Assembly (NCBI GenBank): GCA_964510855.1 | Contig: CAZEDB010000008.1 | Coordinates: 8,748-72,747, forward strand | Source of the DNA: UBA8828 sp964510855 | GTDB taxonomy: Bacteria; Verrucomicrobiota; Verrucomicrobiia; Opitutales; UBA953 | Direction of reading: 5' to 3' | Length of the DNA stretch: 64,000 nt | In this document: positions 58,851 to 64,000 of the stretch, in pieces | Layout: every line of letters starts with the position of its first letter | How positions within the stretch are numbered: the first letter of the stretch is position 1 | Translations under genes and position numbers: made by a program | The notes under the pieces: model-generated | Database searches by the model: none | Told to the model about the DNA's origin: nothing | Seen by the model: only the letters and a program-made list of their open reading frames with translations

Positions 58851-59417
58851 TTACCCCCCATGCGTCGCCATCACTACCGCGCCACCTGCACCGACAAACG
58901 CGCGTAGCGCGCCCTCAAGCCGCGCACGCTTCTCGGTATCTAAGCCCGCATCTGGTTCATCGAGTAATAAAACCTTTCCGGCAGGTACGCCAAGTTGCGC
59001 CAAGCAGCGCGCCACATGCACCAAGCGCGCTTCGCCACCTGAAAGCTCACCAATCGGCCGATCGTGCAAATGCGCAATGCCAAGTAGGCTAAGAGCCGCA
59101 CCACCATCCGATTTGCCGAGTGCGGCGACTTCACCAGCGGTCATTGACCAAGCACAGGTCGGTTGTTGCGGTAGCCAGGCGCGCAAATCCGCTAAGGCCG
59201 GGACCGAAAGTTTATTGACCTCATGGCCACTGATACGCAGCGAGCCCGCAGGGATAACGCCTGCTAGCACCTTGAGTAGCGTAGATTTACCCCAACCGTT
59301 GGGACCTCGCACCTCGCGTAGTTCTCCCGCCTCTACTAGGAAGTCGATGTTATCTAAAACTCGCCGACCGCCCAGTTCGACCGTCGCCCCGCGTAGTTCG
59401 ACGAGTAACTTAGACAT
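58851..59417 (-). CDS. ABC transporter ATPase (FecE/BtuD type), C-terminally short
   Basis: From ATG 59417 it has 188 residues: Walker A RGPNGWGKSTLLKVLAGVIP, Q-loop WLPQQPTCAWSMTAGEV, signature GELSGGEARLVHVARCLAQL, Walker B VLLLDEPDAGLD, and the His switch VMATHG. It ends two residues after the switch His, at a TAA that lies within the adjacent repeat array. Relatives run about 250 residues, so roughly 60 are missing. It overlaps the permease gene by 8 bases. Either the shortened form is tolerated, or the array has damaged the gene. Confidence 0.85.
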   Translation of the reverse strand: MSKLLVELRGATVELGGRRVLDNIDFLVEAGELREVRGPNGWGKSTLLKVLAGVIPAGSLRISGHEVNKLSVPALADLRAWLPQQPTCAWSMTAGEVAALGKSDGGAALSLLGIAHLHDRPIGELSGGEARLVHVARCLAQLGVPAGKVLLLDEPDAGLDTEKRARLEGALRAFVGAGGAVVMATHGG

Positions 59418-60348
59418 GACGTCGAGCCAGCCAAATGAAGGCTGGAGCGCCCACCAACGCAACCAGTGCGCCAGCCGGCAAGTTTAGACCCAGCCAGCCC
59501 GCACGTCCGGCGGTATCGGCTAAAAGTAAAAGCAATCCCCCCACTAACCCCGCAGCTGGTAAGACATGCTGATGCGTAGCGCCTACTAAACCACGGGCCA
59601 CATGCGGTGCTAAGAGACCAATGAAAGCAATCGGCCCGCACAGACACGTCGCTGCGCCGGCTGCTAGTGAGGTTAGAAGTGCCGTACGCCAAGTGATCGA
59701 GTTGATGTCAGTGCCCATCGTCTGGGCGACATTTTCCCCTAGCGAAAAGCGATTCAGCCCGCGTGCTTGAGTTAGTAAAAGCAAACTAGCCGCTGCCGCT
59801 AAAACCAATGGCAGCCAAGCGAGTTCAAGCGTGATTAAGCCCAGCCAGTTACCTGCGCCCGTTAAAAGCAAGGTCGTGCGTGCACTATCTGAACTTGCCG
59901 TGATTAACAGTGTGCCCGCGCCAGCGAGCGCGTTGATACCTAAGCCTGCTAAAATCAAATTCACTCCCGACCGCCCACGATTAAGCATTAAAAGGGCACT
60001 CGTAGCTGCGAGTGCACCTAAGCCTGCGGCGGCAGGAATGCGCCAGGTTTGCTCCCAAGCTAGGTCGGGCGCGACTGCGAGCAAAATGCCGAGACCCAAG
60101 AGCGCTCCGCCGAAAACTCCCGTCAGCCCTGGGTCTGCGAGGGGATTGCGAAACACACCTTGCTGTGCGGCTCCGGCCATGCCGAGGGCACATCCAGCTA
60201 CTAGAGCACCGAGCACCCGCGGAAGACGCACGGGAATAAGTTCAAAGTTACCACCCGTTCCCCAACCGTCTGGGCCGATAAAGAGTGCGGTTATCGTAGC
60301 ACCAGCAGCGATAGCTAAGCCCAATAAAAGTCGCGACACGAGCGCCAT
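59410..60348 (-). CDS. FecCD/BtuC-family ABC permease (iron-siderophore or cobalamin type)
   Basis: 312 residues with nine to ten membrane helices. Family blocks: IPVRLPRVLGALVAGCALGMAGAAQQGVFRNPLADPGLTGVFGGA at the N-terminus, GRSGVNLILAGLGINALAGA, the cytoplasmic loop SLGENVAQTMGTDINSITWRTALLTSLAAGAATCLCGPIAFIGLLAPHVARGLVG, and GWLGLNLPAGALVALVGAPAFIWL at the end. No substrate-binding protein, TonB receptor or second permease is adjacent. It begins 2 bases after the AsmA-like gene and precedes the short ATPase. Confidence 0.92.
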   Translation of the reverse strand: MALVSRLLLGLAIAAGATITALFIGPDGWGTGGNFELIPVRLPRVLGALVAGCALGMAGAAQQGVFRNPLADPGLTGVFGGALLGLGILLAVAPDLAWEQTWRIPAAAGLGALAATSALLMLNRGRSGVNLILAGLGINALAGAGTLLITASSDSARTTLLLTGAGNWLGLITLELAWLPLVLAAAASLLLLTQARGLNRFSLGENVAQTMGTDINSITWRTALLTSLAAGAATCLCGPIAFIGLLAPHVARGLVGATHQHVLPAAGLVGGLLLLLADTAGRAGWLGLNLPAGALVALVGAPAFIWLARRHV

Positions 60349-60350
60349 GC

Positions 60351-63300
60351 CTAACGTCCGAACGGCAGCAATCGAGCCGGACCCGTCGGCGTACCCTCGG
60401 TGGGCGAGGGCGTGCTAGGCGGACGGCGACCCGGGCGGCTGCCTTCGCGTAGAGCGGCGAGCAGGTTCGTTTCCCAATCATTAATCGTCCCGCCCACATC
60501 AAAGGCTGGACCTTGTCGCATACCATCGGCACTCGGCGTACCCGGATCAAATCCAAGGGCTACCAAGGATTCGCCTAACTTGCCTCCGCCGCGAATCGAC
60601 GCCGCAAAGCGCAGTGGCCAATCCGCAAAAGAAGCAGCAGGTAGGGCCGTGATTTGTCCTGCGAGTTGCACGCTGAGACTTGGGCCTACCGCTTCCGCCT
60701 TAGCTACTTTAAGTGAGCCATCTGCCAAGCGTTGCGCGCGGACTTCTAACTTCGTGTAGCGGTAGTCCGTCGCCGCCTTTTGTAGTTCACGAATGGCAAT
60801 CAAGGAATTCGCCGCTAGGGCAGCCCGTTCGGCATCACGGCCCTTACCCAAAGTTGCCCCCAGCGCAGCTAAGCCGGCCAAACCTTCAGCAACTTCGCCG
60901 CCCACATCAGCCGAGGCCGACATGGCAGCAGGCAATCGAACACGTCCGCCGCTTGAATCTAAGGCCAACTCAGCTGCGAGATTATCTGCTAAGCGACCCA
61001 GTTGCGGTGCAGTTGCCACCGCGACGGTTCTAAGATCAATTTTGCCTTCAAGATTGCCTGTCATGCCAGGTAAGGCCTTGGCAACTTGCACTAAATCTGT
61101 GCCCGTGATTTTAGTCGTCAGATTAAGTACATAGGGTCCGCCGGCTTGCTTACGATTAAAGACCAGGTTGCCTTCACCCGTAAGTGTGCCGCCGATAATA
61201 GTTCCGGTAAGCGAAGTCATGCGCGCCGTTTCAGGTTCAAGCACGAGTTGAACTTCGAGGTTTTCAGCGCTGAGTTCCCCAAGTTTCGCCTTACCAACCC
61301 GAGCCTGGAAGGTTCCGATATTTCCTGCCCACGCGGGATTCGTATCTGGGGTGGCGAGTGTCTCCGTAGAGGTTTTAACGCCGTCGGTTTCGGGCGGAGC
61401 TAAGCCCAGTAAGTCATCTATAAAGACTTCAGTAATATTAACCTTACCCAGCCAGCGCGTCGAAATGCCGACGGGTTCAAAGCTTACAATAAAGGTACCA
61501 GCAGTTTCTCCTGTCGCTCCCAACTTGAAGCTCCCTTCAATTTCACGGTTAAGTCCATCCGTGCTTAAGGTTGCGGCGACGCGTGCACTGTTAATTCGCA
61601 CAGCGCGATCACGGAAACCGACATCACGCAGAGTCACTTCAGTACTAACACTTTGATTAAGACCTGGCGTAACAGTGGCCCGGAAGGTTCCCCCTGCTAC
61701 TTGACCCAACTTGTTTGCGAAAGGCTGAGTAGCGAGGGCACCGAGCTCACCCGTGATTTCGCCCGTGGGCCAAGAACCATCGAGAGGAACAGTTGCTGAG
61801 CCTGTGGCTAGAGTGCGGCCGCGCGAACGCAGGTCGGTTTTATCGAAGCGCAAAACACTGCGTTCGCCGAAGGATAAATCCATTTCGGTGGTTAAGTCAC
61901 AAGTGTCGAGATAGGCGGTGCCTGCCCAACTGACACTAGTGCCAGCAAAGACGAGCGGACCTGATTCACTTCTAATATACCATGAACCGTTGCTCCGGGC
62001 GCCCAAGGTCAGGTCGGCGCGCTCGAGTGTTCCCGTAAGACTTAAGCCTGGAACCAGGGCGCTGAGGGCTTCGAGCGGCAACTTATCGGCCTTGGCAGTT
62101 GCGAGCGGTCCGATCGGTAGCGCCGCACCGAGATCTACTTCCGCGCGTTGCTTGAGACTGAGTAAGGTAATTTCTCCGCGTCGGATAAGCCCTTCACCTG
62201 CATAAATCACTGGAGGTTTGCCAGCGGCCGCACGTAGGTTGGCGCTAAATTCTACTACCGTACCGCGTAATTGTTCGAAGGGTAAGGTTTCCCAACCGGG
62301 TTGTCCGGCGAGGTCGCCTAAATCAACCGCCAAGGAAGCTTCAGCTGCCCAGCCTCCACTTTCGGTGGGTCGAATCGCGGCCGATCCTGCAGCGAGTCGC
62401 CGTCCGCCCATGCCAACTTCAAAACCTTCAAGCGCTAACCCTTTGCGCTCCGCCCGTAAGGGCAGGGTGGCGTTGAGATTGGTAAGCCAAGGATTGCCAT
62501 CGCGCTCAAGCGTTAAGCCCGCGATCGCAACCGCTCGCGAGCTTGAGACCGTAGCTTCGCCATTGGTAAAGGTAATTTCAACTGCCCCAGACCACGTACC
62601 TGCAATCGGAACGATGCCTGCCGAACTTAAGAAGGGCGCCAGCGTTATGAGAGGCGCATCGGCTGCGGCTAAGCGTAGCGGGCTCCCTGAGGAGTCTGCT
62701 GGGAGAGGGCCGCCGCGCCAAATGAGCGGTTGATCGATGCGCAACGAAACACCTCCAGGTCCGGTTAAGACCGCTTGAGTTATTTCGGCTTCATCTGCTT
62801 TACCTTTAGCCACTGCTACCACCGACCATTCAGCAGGTGTGCCGGCCGGGATGCGGGCGGAAAATTTTCCTAGATCAGCCCAGGTCGCTAATAAATCACT
62901 ACTGACATTCCACTGGCCTTCTTCGGTTACGAGTACCGTAAGTTTGCCTTTAGCACTGGTGGGCAGGGCAGGTTGGGCTGGAGTTAGAATGCCTAAATTT
63001 GCCGCCGTCAGATTGAGCGCAGCATTGAGTTCAAGGGCGGTTGTCGGTTGGGCAAAGAGGGTACCTTTACCTTCGAGCGCTGCGGCATCCTTCGCATCTT
63101 TTATTTCGAGACTAAAGCTAAGACCTTCACCGGTCCTTGTGCCTGCCATTACTAACGAGGGTCCGCCCAGCGCAAGGGGCCCAGCATCACGTGTGGTAAT
63201 GCGTACATCAAAACGCTCGAGGTCACGAGCTAAGGCACGTGGTGTCACCCCTGCGTCCCCCAAGGTGCGCCCGAGGTTAGCCTTGAGCACAATTTCAGCG

Positions 63301-63872
63301 CGCGGGTCGGTGTCGGTTTTACCTAAGGTGGTGCGGCCGCTCCAAGCTACCCCGGCACGCAGCTCGAGGGTATCAGAAAAATCCATTCCCTCGCTGCGGG
63401 CGTTAAAGCGAATTTCTTGTTCATCGCTGACCCTCAGTCGCCCACTCACCGCTAAAGGCCCGGTTGAGACTCTCCCTAAGCCTAAACTTTGCACAGGATC
63501 CGTCGCAGGTTTGGTTGGGGTGGTCTCGACTTGCCGTTGGCGTAAATCGACTTCGATGCCCTTGGCTTCAAAATGTTCTAAATGAATTTTGCCGCCTAAA
63601 AGTCTGAGTATCCCTAGGTTGCCTGCGGCACTTTCAACTTTAGCTACGGTGCCATCGGCTAGAATCACATCTACGCCGCTCACCGTAAAGGCACCCATCA
63701 GAGTTGCTTCAATTTGTGCGACCTGTCCCTTGAGCCCCGCCTGGGTTAGTGCCGCATTGACCGTGGGGGTTAATTGCTCACCGCGTAATCGCCATTTAAC
63801 GTAACTCAATAATGCGAGCGACGCTGCGGCTACAAACGTAGCGGCAATGAGCACCTTAGTCTTTTTTGGCAT
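60351..63872 (-). CDS. AsmA/TamB-superfamily giant protein (probable inter-membrane lipid transfer or envelope assembly)
   Basis: 1173 residues. A single N-terminal helix (VLIAATFVAAASLALLSYV) anchors a very long periplasmic body of repetitive beta strands, Ala/Gly/Leu/Thr-rich and almost free of Cys. It ends with an AsmA-like region (about 950-1130): GTIIGGTLTGEGNLVFN, YVLNLTTKITGTDLVQVAKALPGMTGNLEGKIDL, and YTKLEVRAQRLADGSLKVAKAEAVGPSLSVQLAGQI. A Pro/Arg-rich tail follows. Proteins of this group form grooves that carry phospholipids to the outer membrane. First gene of the operon with the FecCD permease and ATPase. Confidence 0.8.
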   Translation of the reverse strand: MPKKTKVLIAATFVAAASLALLSYVKWRLRGEQLTPTVNAALTQAGLKGQVAQIEATLMGAFTVSGVDVILADGTVAKVESAAGNLGILRLLGGKIHLEHFEAKGIEVDLRQRQVETTPTKPATDPVQSLGLGRVSTGPLAVSGRLRVSDEQEIRFNARSEGMDFSDTLELRAGVAWSGRTTLGKTDTDPRAEIVLKANLGRTLGDAGVTPRALARDLERFDVRITTRDAGPLALGGPSLVMAGTRTGEGLSFSLEIKDAKDAAALEGKGTLFAQPTTALELNAALNLTAANLGILTPAQPALPTSAKGKLTVLVTEEGQWNVSSDLLATWADLGKFSARIPAGTPAEWSVVAVAKGKADEAEITQAVLTGPGGVSLRIDQPLIWRGGPLPADSSGSPLRLAAADAPLITLAPFLSSAGIVPIAGTWSGAVEITFTNGEATVSSSRAVAIAGLTLERDGNPWLTNLNATLPLRAERKGLALEGFEVGMGGRRLAAGSAAIRPTESGGWAAEASLAVDLGDLAGQPGWETLPFEQLRGTVVEFSANLRAAAGKPPVIYAGEGLIRRGEITLLSLKQRAEVDLGAALPIGPLATAKADKLPLEALSALVPGLSLTGTLERADLTLGARSNGSWYIRSESGPLVFAGTSVSWAGTAYLDTCDLTTEMDLSFGERSVLRFDKTDLRSRGRTLATGSATVPLDGSWPTGEITGELGALATQPFANKLGQVAGGTFRATVTPGLNQSVSTEVTLRDVGFRDRAVRINSARVAATLSTDGLNREIEGSFKLGATGETAGTFIVSFEPVGISTRWLGKVNITEVFIDDLLGLAPPETDGVKTSTETLATPDTNPAWAGNIGTFQARVGKAKLGELSAENLEVQLVLEPETARMTSLTGTIIGGTLTGEGNLVFNRKQAGGPYVLNLTTKITGTDLVQVAKALPGMTGNLEGKIDLRTVAVATAPQLGRLADNLAAELALDSSGGRVRLPAAMSASADVGGEVAEGLAGLAALGATLGKGRDAERAALAANSLIAIRELQKAATDYRYTKLEVRAQRLADGSLKVAKAEAVGPSLSVQLAGQITALPAASFADWPLRFAASIRGGGKLGESLVALGFDPGTPSADGMRQGPAFDVGGTINDWETNLLAALREGSRPGRRPPSTPSPTEGTPTGPARLLPFGR

Positions 63873-63960
63873 AGGCTAATGAGCGTGGCGTACCTTTTAG
63901 TTAAGGTAAGACAAAAAAGCCACATTTCCGCCCACTTTTGCCCCGTTAGCCTACTGCTTT

Positions 63961-64000
63961 CCCAGCTCTTCTAGCATTTCTAGCCCCTTAGCTGCCTCTC
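63961..64000 (+). repeat. Start of mosaic repeat spacer R10 (window edge)
   Basis: 63961-63985 is an exact 25-base match to 38051-38075 in R6 (CCCAGCTCTTCTAGC unit), followed by CTTAGCTGCCTCTC, as in R3. The rest lies outside the window. Between 63873 and 63960 I see only an AT-rich leader of the AsmA-like gene. Confidence 0.7.

Overview
The window looks like a scaffold from a metagenome-assembled genome of a Gram-negative bacterium, most likely in the Verrucomicrobia (Opitutae-like). The lineage call is inference. It rests on a PEP-CTERM protein built from autotransporter-associated beta-strand repeats, an LL-diaminopimelate aminotransferase (dapL) for lysine/peptidoglycan, a 38-residue Arg/Lys-rich 'small basic protein', several secreted SGNH hydrolases, an AsmA-like giant protein, and many starts with no Shine-Dalgarno sequence. 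Two runs of 100 N (24782-24881, 31331-31430) are scaffold joins. Each is flanked by an exact 55-bp duplication, so the true gap is probably nil.

Layout. 1-5.5 kb: the tail of a secreted lipase-like protein, two exported proteins of unknown function, an aminotransferase coupled to trmL, an outer-membrane protein and tRNA-Asn. 6-16.4 kb is housekeeping: rpoZ-smpB, a CPA2 antiporter, an exported protein with a heavy-metal-binding lipoprotein, mpl, a ribF/truB/DHH-phosphoesterase operon, clpC, a DUF423 protein and tRNA-Val. 16.7-19 kb: eno and an acid phosphatase. 19-31 kb is a glycan region: a 1412-residue autotransporter, an AGE-type epimerase, and a minus-strand sialic-acid set (sialate O-acetylesterase, sialidase, SGNH esterase, N-acetylneuraminate lyase, NanM-like kelch protein). 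31.6-34.4 kb: rpmB, then the tightly coupled fabV-parA-dgkA. 34.4-43.3 kb: sugar isomerase, Gfo/Idh/MocA oxidoreductase, tspO, dapL, tRNA-Phe, panC, a hypothetical, cimA and a small membrane protein. 43.6-54.3 kb: tRNA-Arg, a TerC protein, an ABC exporter with a GT9 glycosyltransferase, amt behind a sigma-54-type promoter, an OGG1-like glycosylase, an SGNH hydrolase, a CAP-domain protein and the small basic protein coupled to a lipoprotein. 54.4-58.4 kb: the glycine-rich PEP-CTERM protein. 58.8-63.9 kb: an operon of AsmA-like protein, FecCD/BtuC-type permease and a C-terminally short ABC ATPase.

The most unusual content is intergenic. About ten spacers are mosaics of short, mostly unrelated tandem repeats. 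At least five sequence families share a strict 7-bp unit (GTAGAAR, CGAARAA, TTAARAA, RGATWAG, and GAAGTCT alternating with TTCATCT). Others have an 8-bp unit (GAGCTAAY) or a 9-bp unit (CCGCAGCCA, CCGCTAACA), interspersed with two palindromic hairpin families and two longer elements. Blocks tend to appear in a recurrent order, purine-rich repeats at the left and their pyrimidine-rich reverse complements at the right on this strand, whatever the direction of the flanking genes. The arrays also supply the 3' ends and stop codons of at least two genes (35526 and 58851). Heptamer arrays have a precedent in the STRR sequences of filamentous cyanobacteria. I know of no described multi-family mosaic like this one, and it is my main candidate for an undescribed system.

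Working together: the glycan region should release sialic acid outside the cell, deacetylate it, cleave it to ManNAc plus pyruvate and epimerise ManNAc to GlcNAc, as in the Bacteroides-type pathway. No transporter or GlcNAc kinase lies in the window.
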